A stretch of 64,000 nt of DNA from Streptomyces sp. PH10-H1 (GCF_030063355.1 NZ_JASISZ010000004.1:124001-188000), one strand, 5' to 3'. Counted from the stretch's first letter, positions 36,791-45,732 are shown. Notes: generated by a model not told the origin, from the letters alone. Numbers and translations are program-made.

Positions 36791-37129
36791 TCAGTAACCG
36801 AGCGGGAGATTCTCCGGCGGGGGGTCGATACCGAGGCCGCCGCCCTTCGGATAGTAGATGGGCGGCCCGACTCCGGAATGCGGCTTGCCCGTACCCCGGA
36901 AGCGGGGCCCCTTCGCCCAGCCGCTGGGGCTGCGGGGTTCATGGTTCCAGGTCTGGTAGCGGGTGACCCGCCCATTGGCGTCCCGTTCGAAGACGGTGTG
37001 GTTGCCTGGCGCGTTCTCGTCGGGCTGCAGGTCCTGGGCGCGGCTGCGCTTGCCGGGATTTGGCACCTCGGGTGCGCCGCCCGGCTCATTCGGATAGGGG
37101 GAGAGTCCGAGTGGGTCCGCTTGGCGGTG
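36791..37129 (-). pseudogene. Orphan C-terminal tip of an RHS-type polymorphic toxin
   Basis: The reading starts at the RHS-core end motif DPLGLSPYP and continues through a linker (KRSRAQDLQPDENAPGNHTV) to a toxin-like module (ERDANGRVTRYQTWN, GWAKGPRFRGTGKPHSGVG) and stop. It is reminiscent of the type-24-like toxin domain, at low confidence. The RHS repeats that should precede it are gone; upstream is the divergently placed integrase. A frame reaching 37264 exists but its first about 48 residues are not RHS-like. Probably silent unless recombined onto a complete RHS gene. Confidence 0.6.
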
Positions 37130-37281
37130 GAGCCGTAGCGGACACAGTAGACAGCGCCGCAAACCCCCGAGGAGGAAGAGAGCGGCACTGTCTGCTGCTG
37201 CCCTGATGACCGCGGCGCCCTTCGCTGAAACGCAGCGACGCCTCCGCCGATGTGGAGTTTCCACGCCCTCAAGGAGAGTGA

Positions 37282-38493
37282 GTGATCCTGCCCGACCCGA
37301 TCAAGAAGCTCTCGCCGAACGCGAAGGGGCAGGTCAGGTACCGGTTCGTGGTCGACGTAGGGATCGACCCCGCCACCGGGAAGGGTAAGCAGCTGACCCG
37401 CACGTTCGACACGCTGAAGGAAGCGAAGGCCGAGTACGCACACATTACGAACCGTCGGCACGAAGGGACGTTCGCGCCGCCCAACAAGATCACCGTGAAC
37501 GAATGGCTCGATCAGTGGCTCGCCAAAAAGGCGGAAGACCTGGAAGAGACCACGATCTACAACTACGTGGTGACCGTGGGCCGTGTCCGGGGGAAGCTTG
37601 GGCACATCCGGCTTCAGGAACTTACCGAGGACCACGTCGAGACGTGGATGACGTGGGCGCTCCAGGAGGGCCGCGTTCGTGGCGGCAAGGCGGGCACGGG
37701 CCCGGGAGTGACCTCGGTGGAGATGTCTCTCTCGCGCCTGAAGGACGCACTGAACCGGGCGATGACGCGGCGCCTGGTCACCGTGAACGTTGCCCAGGAG
37801 ATCCCGATCCCTCGGAAGGCACGCAAGGCGGAGCGCAAGACCAAGACGGTGGTGCAGCCCTGGGGCGTGGCAGAGGTTCATGCCTTCGTGCTCGCGGTGG
37901 AGGACGATCGGCTGTACGCCCCCCTCCTTCTCTCCCTGATGGGTCTGCGTCCGGCAGAAATCTGCGGCCTGCGCTGGGCCGACGTCGCCCTGGGCAAGGC
38001 CACCTTGGACATTGCCAACACGCGAACGCTGATGGGGAACAAAACCGTGGTGGAGAAGGAGACGAAGTCTGCCGCCGGTGAGCGGCAGCTTCCTCTGCCC
38101 ACTCTGGTCAGGGAGGCCCTGAAGCGTTTCAGGGCCACGCAGGTGGCCGAGAAGCTGGCGGCGGGGGAGGCGTACGAGGACAGTGGGTACGTGCTCGTGG
38201 ACGAACTCGGGCGGGCACTCAACGGGCGGCATCTGCGCGTGCGGGCGTACAAGATCATGGCCGAGAACGCGCTTTGGTTGGTCCGCTTGTACGATGCCCG
38301 CGCGAGTTGCTTCACATACCTGGCGAACAACGGGGTGCCGGATCACCTCCTTGCCCGGTGGGCGGGGCACACCAACGTCAAGACCACGAAGCGCTGGTAT
38401 GTGAAGCCGGATGTGGAGGATCTTCGCTCGGCGGCGCATACCTGGGGAGGTCTGGCGAGTCTCCCGACAACCCCCTCCCGTGAGAAGTTGTGA
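37282..38493 (+). CDS. Tyrosine site-specific recombinase / integrase
   Basis: Integrase of 403 aa: N-terminal arm-binding-like segment (GIDPATGKGKQLTRTFDTLK), SAM-like core-binding domain (70-165), catalytic domain with Arg223 (GLRPAE), Lys262, box II Y337-D-A-R340, His363 (GHTNVKTT) and nucleophile Tyr373 (RWYVKP). Box II usually reads HxxR; the first residue is Tyr here. GTG 37282 follows AAGGAGAGTGA. No excisionase, replication or transfer genes are next to it and no tRNA gene abuts it, so it looks like the remainder of an integrative element. Confidence 0.88.
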   Translation: MILPDPIKKLSPNAKGQVRYRFVVDVGIDPATGKGKQLTRTFDTLKEAKAEYAHITNRRHEGTFAPPNKITVNEWLDQWLAKKAEDLEETTIYNYVVTVGRVRGKLGHIRLQELTEDHVETWMTWALQEGRVRGGKAGTGPGVTSVEMSLSRLKDALNRAMTRRLVTVNVAQEIPIPRKARKAERKTKTVVQPWGVAEVHAFVLAVEDDRLYAPLLLSLMGLRPAEICGLRWADVALGKATLDIANTRTLMGNKTVVEKETKSAAGERQLPLPTLVREALKRFRATQVAEKLAAGEAYEDSGYVLVDELGRALNGRHLRVRAYKIMAENALWLVRLYDARASCFTYLANNGVPDHLLARWAGHTNVKTTKRWYVKPDVEDLRSAAHTWGGLASLPTTPSREKL

Positions 38494-38512
38494 GATATGG
38501 GAGCGTGAGCGG

Positions 38513-39784
38513 GTGAGCCAGATGACGAACAAGACCCTGCAATACCGCTTTGACGGGCCAGAAGACGCACCGATCCTGATCTTGGGACCCGCCCTCGGCA
38601 CCACCTGGCACATGTGGGACCGCCAGCTGCCCGGGCTGACCCGCCACTGGCGGGTCCTGCGCTACGACCTGCCCGGCCACGGCGGCGCGCCCGCCGAGCC
38701 CGCGACTTCGGTCGCCGACCTGGCGGACCGCCTGCTCGCCACCCTCGACGCACTGGGCATCGACCGCTTCGGCTACGCGGGCTGCTCCATCGGGGCGGCC
38801 GTCGGCGTCCGGATCGCGCTGGTGCGGCCCGACCGGATAGCGGCCCTGGCCCTCGTCTCCGCCGCCGCCCGGCACGGCACCGCCGACGCCTGGCGGCAGC
38901 GCGGCGTCGTCGTCCGGGCCAACGGTCTCGGCCAGGTCGCCCACACCGTCCCCGAACGGTGGTTCACCGACGGCTTCCGGTCCGCCCAGGCCGGCATCGT
39001 CGAATGGGCCGTGCAGATGGTGCGCACCACTGACGCGGACTGCTACATCGCCGCCTGCGAGGCACTGGCCGCACATGACGTACGCGACGAGCTGGGCCGG
39101 ATCGCGGTCCCCACCCTCGTCGTGGCCGGCGCGGACGACCCCGCGACGCCGCCCGCCGACGCGCGCGTCCTGGTCGCCGGGATACCCGACGCCAAGCTCG
39201 CCGTGGTGCCCGCCGCCTCCCACCTCACCCCGGTGGAGCAGCCCGCGGCCGTCGGTGAACTCCTGGTACGGCACTTCAGCACCGCCTGGTCCGATCAGGC
39301 CGTCGCCTCGACCACGGCCGTGCTCACGGCCCCGGCCGCCCCGCCCGCCGCCGAGCAGCCGGCCGCGGTGCCGGAGGTACGCCCCGACCCGTACGACGAG
39401 GGCCTGCGGATCCGCAGGGAGGTCCTGGGCGACGCGCATGTCGACCGGGCAGCCGACCGGGCCGACGACTTCACCGGTGAGTTCCAGGAGTTCATCACCC
39501 GCTACGCCTGGGGCGAGGTGTGGGCCCGCCCCGGTCTGGACCGCCGCACCCGCAGCATCATCACGCTGACGGCGCTGACCGCCGGCGGGCATCTCAAAGA
39601 GCTCGCCTTCCACACCCGCGCCGCGCTGCGCAACGGCCTCACCCCCGCCGAGATCAAGGAGGCGCTGCTGCACACCGCTGTCTACTGCGGTGTCCCGGCG
39701 GCGAATTCCGCGTTCGCGGTCGCGCAGCGCGTGATCCAGGAGGAAACGTCGGTCGCCCGCCCGGCGGGCGAACCTCCGCGATGA
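38513..39784 (+). CDS. pcaL: Fused 3-oxoadipate enol-lactonase / 4-carboxymuconolactone decarboxylase
   Basis: Bifunctional beta-ketoadipate pathway enzyme of about 423 aa. Residues 1-260 form an alpha/beta hydrolase (GPALGTTWHMW, nucleophile Ser in GCSIGAA, SHLTPVEQP); residues 300-400 form the CMD domain (RPGLDRRTRSIITLTALTAG, KELAFHTRAALRNG). GTG 38513 with GGGAG upstream is assigned; ATG 38522 is possible. The usual partners pcaG, pcaH and pcaB are not in this window. The gene starts 19 nt after the integrase stop. Confidence 0.88.
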   Translation: MSQMTNKTLQYRFDGPEDAPILILGPALGTTWHMWDRQLPGLTRHWRVLRYDLPGHGGAPAEPATSVADLADRLLATLDALGIDRFGYAGCSIGAAVGVRIALVRPDRIAALALVSAAARHGTADAWRQRGVVVRANGLGQVAHTVPERWFTDGFRSAQAGIVEWAVQMVRTTDADCYIAACEALAAHDVRDELGRIAVPTLVVAGADDPATPPADARVLVAGIPDAKLAVVPAASHLTPVEQPAAVGELLVRHFSTAWSDQAVASTTAVLTAPAAPPAAEQPAAVPEVRPDPYDEGLRIRREVLGDAHVDRAADRADDFTGEFQEFITRYAWGEVWARPGLDRRTRSIITLTALTAGGHLKELAFHTRAALRNGLTPAEIKEALLHTAVYCGVPAANSAFAVAQRVIQEETSVARPAGEPPR

Positions 39785-39821
39785 TGGTTCCCGTATCGCT
39801 CATCCGTTCCGAGGAGCAACA

Positions 39822-40469
39822 GTGAAGCTGACCAAGAAGGGCCACGCCTGCGTCAGGCTGGAAAAGGACGGGCAGGTGCTCGTCATCGATCCCGGCTCCT
39901 TCACGGAGGAGGACGCGGCGGCCGGCGCCGAGGCGATCCTCATCACCCATGAGCACCTGGACCACTTCAACGAGGACCGGCTGCGGGTCGCGATGGACGC
40001 CAATCCGGCCGCCCAGGTCTGGACCCTCAAGAGCGTCGCCGACCTGGTGTCCGGGGCCTTCCCGGGCCGGGTGCACACCGTCGGTGAGGGTGACACCTTC
40101 ACCGCCGCGGGCTTCGACATCGAGGTGCACGGCCAGTTGCACGCCGTGATCCACCCGGACATCCCGCGGATCGCCAACCAGGGGTACGTGGTCGACGGCT
40201 CGGTCTTCCACCCCGGTGACGCGCTGACGGTGCCCGACCGTCCCGTCGACACCCTGCTGCTCCCGCTGCAGGCCCCGTGGAGCAAGCTCTCCGAGGTCAT
40301 CGACTACCTCCGCGAGGTCAAGCCGCAGCGTGCCTTCGACGTCCACGACGGGCTGCTCACCGACATCGCGTTCATGGTCTACGGCCGCATGCTCGGCCCG
40401 GACGGGCCCGGCATCGGCGGCGGCGAGCACCGCAGGCTCGTCCCCGGCGAATCCGTCGAACTGGTCTGA
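39822..40469 (+). CDS. MBL-fold metallo-hydrolase
   Basis: Metallo-beta-lactamase-fold protein of 215 aa, UlaG-like. Metal motif HEHLDHF (His43, His45, Asp47, His48), GYVVDGSVFHPGDAL, and VHDGLL near the C-terminus. GTG 39822 follows GAGGAGC. Substrate unknown. It starts 37 nt after pcaL and is closed by a strong hairpin, so it may be the second gene of that unit. Confidence 0.85.
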   Translation: MKLTKKGHACVRLEKDGQVLVIDPGSFTEEDAAAGAEAILITHEHLDHFNEDRLRVAMDANPAAQVWTLKSVADLVSGAFPGRVHTVGEGDTFTAAGFDIEVHGQLHAVIHPDIPRIANQGYVVDGSVFHPGDALTVPDRPVDTLLLPLQAPWSKLSEVIDYLREVKPQRAFDVHDGLLTDIAFMVYGRMLGPDGPGIGGGEHRRLVPGESVELV

Positions 40470-40484
40470 CCGCCGCGAGGAGCG

Positions 40485-40508
40485 CCGCCCCGGGTTGCTC
40501 CGGGGCGG
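40485..40508 (+). terminator. Hairpin terminator after the MBL gene
   Basis: CCGCCCCGG and CCGGGGCGG are exact complements around a 6-nt GTTGCT loop, followed by TTG. It lies 16 nt after the stop codon and 30 nt before the exonuclease gene. Confidence 0.7.
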
Positions 40509-40538
40509 TTGTCGGTGCCGGACGGTAGATTCGGATCC

Positions 40539-41318
40539 ATGCGCATCGCCACGTGGAACGTCAACTCGATCACCTCCCGCCTTCCGCGGCTGCTCGCCTG
40601 GCTGGAGAGCACCGGCACGGATGTGCTGTGCGTCCAGGAGACCAAGTGCTCGGAGGACCAGTTCCCCTTCGAGGAGCTGCGCGGGCTCGGCTACGAGGCG
40701 GCCGTCAATGCCACCGGCCGGTGGAACGGCGTGGCGCTGATCTCGAAGGCGGGCCTGGAGGACGTCGTCTCCGGACTGCCCGGCGGTCCGGAGTACGAGG
40801 GCGCGCTGGAGCCCCGCGCGGTGTCCGCCACCTGCGGTCCGGTCCGCGTCTGGTCGGTGTATGTGCCCAACGGCCGCGAGGTCGACCATGCGCACTACGC
40901 CTACAAGCTGCGGTGGCTCGAGGCACTGCGCGCCGCCGTCGCCGAGGACGCGGCGGGCGGGCGGCCCTTCGCCGTCCTGGGCGACTTCAATGTCGCGCCC
41001 ACCGACGAGGATGTGTGGGACCCGGCCGTCTTCGAGGGCGCCACCCATGTCACCCCCGCGGAGCGGGCCGCCCTGGCGGCCCTCCGGGAGGAGGGTCTGA
41101 GCGACGTGATGCCCCGCCCGCTCAAGTACGACCACCCGTACACTTTCTGGGACTACCGCATGCTGGGCTTCCCCAAGAACAAGGGCATGCGCATCGACCT
41201 GGTCTACGGCAACGCCCCGTTCGCCAAGGCGGTCACCGACTCCTACGTCGACCGTGAGGAGCGCAAGGGCAAGGCCGCCTCCGACCACGCCCCGGTCGTC
41301 GTCGACCTCTCCGTCTGA
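40539..41318 (+). CDS. xthA: Exodeoxyribonuclease III / AP endonuclease
   Basis: Mg-dependent 3' exonuclease and AP endonuclease of 259 aa for base excision repair. Canonical motifs: MRIATWNVNSITSR, QETKCSEDQFP, WSVYVPNG, GDFNVAPTDEDVWDP, WDYRMLGFPKNKGMRIDLVY, SDHAPVVVDL. ATG 40539 starts exactly at the conserved first strand. Confidence 0.95.
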   Translation: MRIATWNVNSITSRLPRLLAWLESTGTDVLCVQETKCSEDQFPFEELRGLGYEAAVNATGRWNGVALISKAGLEDVVSGLPGGPEYEGALEPRAVSATCGPVRVWSVYVPNGREVDHAHYAYKLRWLEALRAAVAEDAAGGRPFAVLGDFNVAPTDEDVWDPAVFEGATHVTPAERAALAALREEGLSDVMPRPLKYDHPYTFWDYRMLGFPKNKGMRIDLVYGNAPFAKAVTDSYVDREERKGKAASDHAPVVVDLSV

Positions 41319-41478
41319 CCTCTCCGTCCGACCTCTGCGTCAGGCCGCTGCGCCGAATCCTCGCGTCCGGCGCGTCGTCGGTGCCGTCCGGCGTGCTTAC
41401 GCTGCGTATTCCCGGGCGCGGGACCGCATACAACCTGTCGTTCCCGCGCCCGCGCCCGGCCCCGTACGCTCGGCGCCC

Positions 41479-41841
41479 ATGAGCACCGTTGACCTGCCCC
41501 CCGCCAGCTTCGCCGTCCGCGTTCCCGACGCCGAACTGGAGCCCGAGCCGCTCGACCCGGCCCAGATCGTGTCGGGCACGCCCGAGGTCACCGGAAGAGT
41601 GCTCTGGGAGTCGGCCGACGGGACCCGGGTGCGGGGGATTTGGCAGATCACCCCGGGCGTGGTGACCGACACCGAGGCCGATGAGATGTTCGTGGTGGTC
41701 AGCGGCCGGGCCACCGTCGAGGTGGTGGGCGGCGACACGCTCGAACTCGGTCCCGGCGTTGTGTGCGTCCTGCGGGAGGGGGACAGGACGACCTGGACGG
41801 TGCACGAGACGCTGCGCAAGGCGTACGCGATCGGCCTGTGA
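41479..41841 (+). CDS. Cupin-domain protein (Cupin_3/DUF861-like)
   Basis: Small single-cupin protein of 120 aa: SGTPEVTGRVLWESADGT, GIWQITPGVVTDTEADEM, FVVVSGRATVEVVGG, VVCVLREGDRTTWTVHETL. The fold fits (S)-ureidoglycine aminohydrolase-like DUF861 proteins, but the usual His-rich metal motif is weak, so an enzymatic role is unclear. Stands alone with a 160-nt upstream region. Confidence 0.75.
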   Translation: MSTVDLPPASFAVRVPDAELEPEPLDPAQIVSGTPEVTGRVLWESADGTRVRGIWQITPGVVTDTEADEMFVVVSGRATVEVVGGDTLELGPGVVCVLREGDRTTWTVHETLRKAYAIGL

Positions 41842-41916
41842 TCCCCGGAACCCGGACGCGTGCGGGACAGGCGCGCCTGTAGCAGGAGGACCGCCCCGGG
41901 TGCGACGCTGAACCGC

Positions 41917-42354
41917 ATGGACATCCCCTTCCTGGACAAGTGGCGCAAGCGGAACGCGATGGCGCGCGGGGTCGCGGTACGGGGCGGTGATCCGGACCCG
42001 GCGGGCGTCGCCGAGTTGCTGTCGGAGTGCGACCTGCTGCGTGCCCAGGCCGGGGACGCCGGGGTCGAACTCGACGACTCCCCGGGCTCGTTGACGGCTC
42101 TTGACCAGCTGGTCCCGCAGTGGCGGGACGACCCCGAGGTCCTGCCGTGGCTCGGTAACGACGCCGGCCTCTACCTCGGTACCGTGATCGTCCGCACGGT
42201 GCCGGGCGCCGCCTGGCAGGTGTGGCCGAACGGCCAGCCGGTCGTCAAGCTGGCGTCGGGACGTGAGATCGACGTGGTCGGGATCGGCCATGAATGGGCC
42301 GAGAGCGGCACGCCCGAGCTGTCGCAGACGCACGCCGAGGCTTCCGAGAGCTGA
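41917..42354 (+). CDS. Conserved actinobacterial protein, DUF6278-like
   Basis: Protein of 145 aa conserved in Streptomyces, function unknown. Features: MDIPFLDKWRKRN, DDSPGSLTALDQLVPQWRDD, LPWLGNDAGLYLGTVIVRTV, WQVWPNGQPVVKLASGREID. No signal or membrane segment. ATG 41917 is 23 nt after an AGGAGGA that is rather far, so the start is moderately certain. Confidence 0.75.
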   Translation: MDIPFLDKWRKRNAMARGVAVRGGDPDPAGVAELLSECDLLRAQAGDAGVELDDSPGSLTALDQLVPQWRDDPEVLPWLGNDAGLYLGTVIVRTVPGAAWQVWPNGQPVVKLASGREIDVVGIGHEWAESGTPELSQTHAEASES

Positions 42355-42505
42355 CGGCCCGCCGTCACCCGAACTGATGGACCGTGCCACCGAAATGCGA
42401 CGGCAGGCAGGCGTGTCCGGCGGGGAATGACACTTCCGAGCCCGGCCGTACGGTGCATGATGTCGGAAACGCACCAGTTGATCAGCTCGGTACCGGAGGC
42501 GCGAC

Positions 42506-42757
42506 GTGGACTCCCTGCAGCAGATGCCGAATATCGGAGCGGTCCTTGCCGACCGCTTGCGCCGCGCCGGAGTGGAGGACGCAGGCGAACTGCGCCGGCT
42601 CGGCTCCGGCCGCGCCTTCGAGAAAATCCGCGAGGACCTTCCCGAGGACGCCTGCACCCACACCCTGCTCGCCCTCGAAGGCGCGATCCGCGGCACCCGC
42701 TGGACCGCCATCCCGCAGACGGAGCGCGACACCCTTGTGAACCGGGTCCTGGGCTGA
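42506..42757 (+). CDS. TfoX C-terminal-domain (helix-hairpin-helix) protein
   Basis: Protein of 83 aa made almost entirely of a TfoX_C/HhH-like fold: MPNIGAVLADRLRRAGVEDA, GELRRLGSGRAFEKIRE, LLALEGAIRGTRW. In Sxy/TfoX this domain is fused to a regulator of competence; here it is alone, and its function is unknown. GTG 42506 with GGAGGCGAC directly before it. Confidence 0.75.
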   Translation: MDSLQQMPNIGAVLADRLRRAGVEDAGELRRLGSGRAFEKIREDLPEDACTHTLLALEGAIRGTRWTAIPQTERDTLVNRVLG

Positions 42758-42946
42758 CGGCCCGGGCAACCCGGGCAACCCAGGAGGCTCGGACAGCGCG
42801 GGCGGCACAGCCGGCTCAGGCCGAGAAGCCGACGGAGTACTCCAGTCGCCGGCGGTCGGCGCGGACCACCCGCACCCCGATCGCGGCCATCCGCCCCCGC
42901 ACACCGGTCTGGGTGGCGATGTCATATGGCGATGTGCGGGGTCGGC

Positions 42947-44578
42947 CTACTGGTCGCGCAGCGGGACCGACAGCCAGGACGGGTCGGCCGTCGGCGACGA
43001 GACCGTGACCGTGGCGAAGGCCGGGTTCTGCGCGATGTAGAGCGGGTCGACGGTGTCGACGACCAGCGTCAGCCGGTGGCCGGCCGGGACGTCGTAGGCG
43101 GTGGAGAGCAGGTCGATGTCGGTGGTGAACGGCTGGCGGGGAGTGCGCCCGACCCAGGTGTAGGGGGCGTGGGTGACCAGCTTGCCGATGCCCAGCGCGT
43201 CGACGTCGTAGAGGTACGCGATGACGGTCCCCTTGGCGGCCGACGGGGTCAGTGTCGCGTGCAGTGTCGAGGTGCCGCGGATGTGCTGGCCGGTCCCGTA
43301 CGGGTCGGACTGCCAGACGGTGGCGAAGGCGCGCGGCAGCAGCGGGATCGACGCGACGGGCGGGGCCTGGGCGAACTGGTCGAGCAGGCTGGACAGGAAG
43401 ATGATCCCGCCGTCGGCGCCGGAGTCGATGTTGGTGCCGATGGTGGTCCGCCAGCCGGATCCGGCGTCGCCGCCGAGCGCTCCGGTACGCAGCCCCTTGG
43501 CGCCGAGCTTGAGGGTGGTGGTCCGGGACGGGACCGCCGACCAGCTGTCGTAGCTCTCGTAGGCGCCTGTGGAGCGGGACTTGAGCTGGACCGGCTTCTC
43601 GTGGTCGATGCCGTTGTCCGCGCCCTTGAGGTAGTGGTCGAGCCAGCGCTTGGAGCTGGCCCAGGTGTCGTTGGGCAGGCCGAGCAGCCCGGTGGCCTCG
43701 GCGGTCGCGTGGTCGCCCGGCCGGAATTCGAGCCGCTTGGGACCGGTCAGCTTCTCGTAGAACCTCGCGTACTGGTTGGGCGGGAAGAGGCTGTCGCCCC
43801 AGGCGTTGGCCAGCATGACCGCCGTGCCGTTGGCGTTGAGCTGGTCCAGGTAGGTCACGGGGGAGCGGAGCTTCCCCCACGCGATCATCTCGTCCTCCGC
43901 GGCGAGATTGGCGGTGAGGAAGTTGCCGAGGATCTTCTGGAGTTCGGGGCTGGGGCGGCCGGTGAGATAGCCCGCGCCGCCGAGTAGGGCGGCGGCCTGC
44001 AGGTGCGGGGTGCGGCCCTGGTAGATCGAGTCGATGAGATCGGCCCAGCCGCTCAGCGCGACCACGGCCTTGACGCGCTTGTCGTGCGCGGCGCCGAGCA
44101 GCCCGATGCCGGCGCCGTACGAGACGCCCGCCATGCCGATGTGGCCGGGATCGGCGGGGGTGTTGGCGAGTGTCCAGTCGATGACCTTGGACACGTCGGC
44201 GACGTCCGGCGGCCCCGCGGTCTCGATCTGCCCGCCGGACAGCCAGAAGCCGCGTGAGGTGTAGCTGACGACGACATATCCGGAGTCGGCGAGCTGCTTG
44301 GCCTGGGCGATGTACTCCAGGTCGTTGATCGCCCAGCTGCTCGGGAGGACGACGACGGGGTAGCGCTGCGAGCCATTGAAGTCGCCGGGTGTGAAGACGT
44401 TGCCCTTGAGGGTGATGCCGCCGGAGCCCGGGATGTCGACGAACCGGAAGGTCGACGATGCGGCTGCCGGGGCGGCGACCGCGGCGGGTGCGGGCGCCGC
44501 CTGCGCCGCGGGGGCCAGACCGAATGCCGTGGAGGCGAGCAGCGCCGCTCCGACGACACCTGCTGTGGTTGCTCTCAT
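42947..44578 (-). CDS. Secreted CocE/NonD-family alpha/beta hydrolase (X-Pro dipeptidyl-peptidase-like)
   Basis: Exported serine hydrolase of 543 aa. A signal peptide (MRATTAGVVGAALLASTAFG to about AQAAP) is followed by an Ala/Pro-rich linker. Catalytic domain: nucleophile Ser in GVSYGAG, GWADLIDS, MLANAWGDSLFPP with the likely Asp, and PGDHATAEA with the likely His. The C-terminal beta-sandwich (DIDLLSTAYDVPAGHRLTLV) is typical of CocE/PepX. ATG 44578 follows CAGGAGCAG. Acts on extracellular peptides or esters; the exact substrate is open. Confidence 0.88.
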   Translation of the reverse strand: MRATTAGVVGAALLASTAFGLAPAAQAAPAPAAVAAPAAASSTFRFVDIPGSGGITLKGNVFTPGDFNGSQRYPVVVLPSSWAINDLEYIAQAKQLADSGYVVVSYTSRGFWLSGGQIETAGPPDVADVSKVIDWTLANTPADPGHIGMAGVSYGAGIGLLGAAHDKRVKAVVALSGWADLIDSIYQGRTPHLQAAALLGGAGYLTGRPSPELQKILGNFLTANLAAEDEMIAWGKLRSPVTYLDQLNANGTAVMLANAWGDSLFPPNQYARFYEKLTGPKRLEFRPGDHATAEATGLLGLPNDTWASSKRWLDHYLKGADNGIDHEKPVQLKSRSTGAYESYDSWSAVPSRTTTLKLGAKGLRTGALGGDAGSGWRTTIGTNIDSGADGGIIFLSSLLDQFAQAPPVASIPLLPRAFATVWQSDPYGTGQHIRGTSTLHATLTPSAAKGTVIAYLYDVDALGIGKLVTHAPYTWVGRTPRQPFTTDIDLLSTAYDVPAGHRLTLVVDTVDPLYIAQNPAFATVTVSSPTADPSWLSVPLRDQ

Positions 44579-44617
44579 GGACTGCTCCTGACTGGCCGGA
44601 TGCACGGTGGCCGGATC

Positions 44618-44643
44618 AATGACCGGATGCAATGACCGGATGC
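44618..44643. repeat. Two tandem 13-bp units AATGACCGGATGC
   Basis: Exact copies at 44618-44630 and 44631-44643, with partial CCGGATSA words further toward the hydrolase start. They lie in its leader, 40 nt upstream of the ATG. Confidence 0.65.
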
Positions 44644-44671
44644 AAAGTGACTGGAGAGTAACCTCGTGCGC

Positions 44672-44711
44672 TTACCGGCGGTAATAGGCGTGCATGTTAC
44701 GCACCGGTAAC
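44672..44711. promoter_or_regulatory. Pair of palindromes in the hydrolase/lipase divergent region
   Basis: TTACCGGCGGTAA (44672-44684) is palindromic except for its centre, and GTTAC-n6-GTAAC occupies 44696-44711. Both contain TTAC/GTAA half-sites, 24 nt apart centre to centre. They may be operators of one regulator governing both secreted enzymes. A TTGACA at 44759-44764 could be a -35 for the lipase, but the -10 is poor. Confidence 0.4.
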
Positions 44712-44820
44712 GATCTGCGGGGCGCCAGGGAACGCCGGTTCATCTTTCGTCAAGGTCATTGACACCTGACGCACCGCACCCGGAATCTGATGCTCGTCAC
44801 CGTCGACACTGGGGGTACCG

Positions 44821-45717
44821 ATGGCTCGCACCACCGTTCTGGCAGCAGCGGCACTAGGTGGGGCTCTGGCCCTCACGGCGGGTATCGCGGCCCCGGCCTC
44901 GGCCCACTCCGGGGGCCCGGGACAGTCCGGCGGCGGACACGTGACGAACTATGTCGCGCTCGGCGATTCGTATACGTCCGGGCCCGGCATTCCCGACCAG
45001 GTGGACGCCAACTGCGCGCGGTCCAGCCGCAACTACCCGTCGCTGGTCGCCGCCGACCAGCGCTTCGCGGGCTTCAAGGACGTCAGCTGCGGCGGCGCGA
45101 CCACCGCGGAGATGTGGAAGCCGCAGGGCACCAACGGACCGCAGCTCGACGCGCTGAACCATCGGACCACGCTCGTCACCGTCCAGATCGGCGGCAATGA
45201 CGTGGGGTTCGGCAACATCATCCGCACCTGCGCGGGGCTGAGCGTCACCGACCCGACCGGCAACCCGTGCCAGAAGTACTTCGGAGCGAGCGGCACCGAC
45301 CAGCTCACCCTCAACATCCAGCAGACCGCCCCGAAGATCGAGGCGGTGCTCGACGCCATCCACGGCCGTGCCCCGCGCGCCCGCGTGGTCGTCGTCGGCT
45401 ACCCCGACCTGCTGCCGGACAATGGCGTGGGCTGTCGTCCCGCCGTCCCCTTCGCGGACAAGGACTTCGGGTACCTCAAGGACACCGAGAAGGCGCTCAA
45501 CACGATGCTCCGCCGGCAGGCCAGGGCCGGGCACGCGGAGTTCGTCGACACCTACCGGCCCACCATCGGCCATGACATGTGCAAGGCTCCCGCCGACCGC
45601 TGGATCGAGCCGCTCGTCCCGGCCTCACCGGCGGCTCCCGCGCATCCCAACGCCAAGGGCGAGCAGGTCATGGCCGGAGCCGTGCTGGACCGCATCGATC
45701 ACTGCCGTAACCACTGA
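44821..45717 (+). CDS. Secreted SGNH/GDSL lipase
   Basis: Extracellular esterase/lipase of 298 aa. Signal peptide MARTTVLAAAALGGALALTA to about ASAH. Catalytic block I GDSYTSGPG (Ser), block II Gly in GGAT, block III QIGGNDVGF (Asn), block V with His in APAHPNAKGE. Paired Cys residues fit the disulfide-rich Streptomyces SGNH lipases. Divergent from another secreted hydrolase and closed by a strong hairpin. Confidence 0.92.
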   Translation: MARTTVLAAAALGGALALTAGIAAPASAHSGGPGQSGGGHVTNYVALGDSYTSGPGIPDQVDANCARSSRNYPSLVAADQRFAGFKDVSCGGATTAEMWKPQGTNGPQLDALNHRTTLVTVQIGGNDVGFGNIIRTCAGLSVTDPTGNPCQKYFGASGTDQLTLNIQQTAPKIEAVLDAIHGRAPRARVVVVGYPDLLPDNGVGCRPAVPFADKDFGYLKDTEKALNTMLRRQARAGHAEFVDTYRPTIGHDMCKAPADRWIEPLVPASPAAPAHPNAKGEQVMAGAVLDRIDHCRNH

Positions 45718-45732
45718 CCGATCGTTACCCGC

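Noticed and set aside
36304..38613. Long minus-strand frame over the integrase
   Set aside because: The integrase on the plus strand has recombinase catalytic residues and a good ribosome site; the antisense product has no features.
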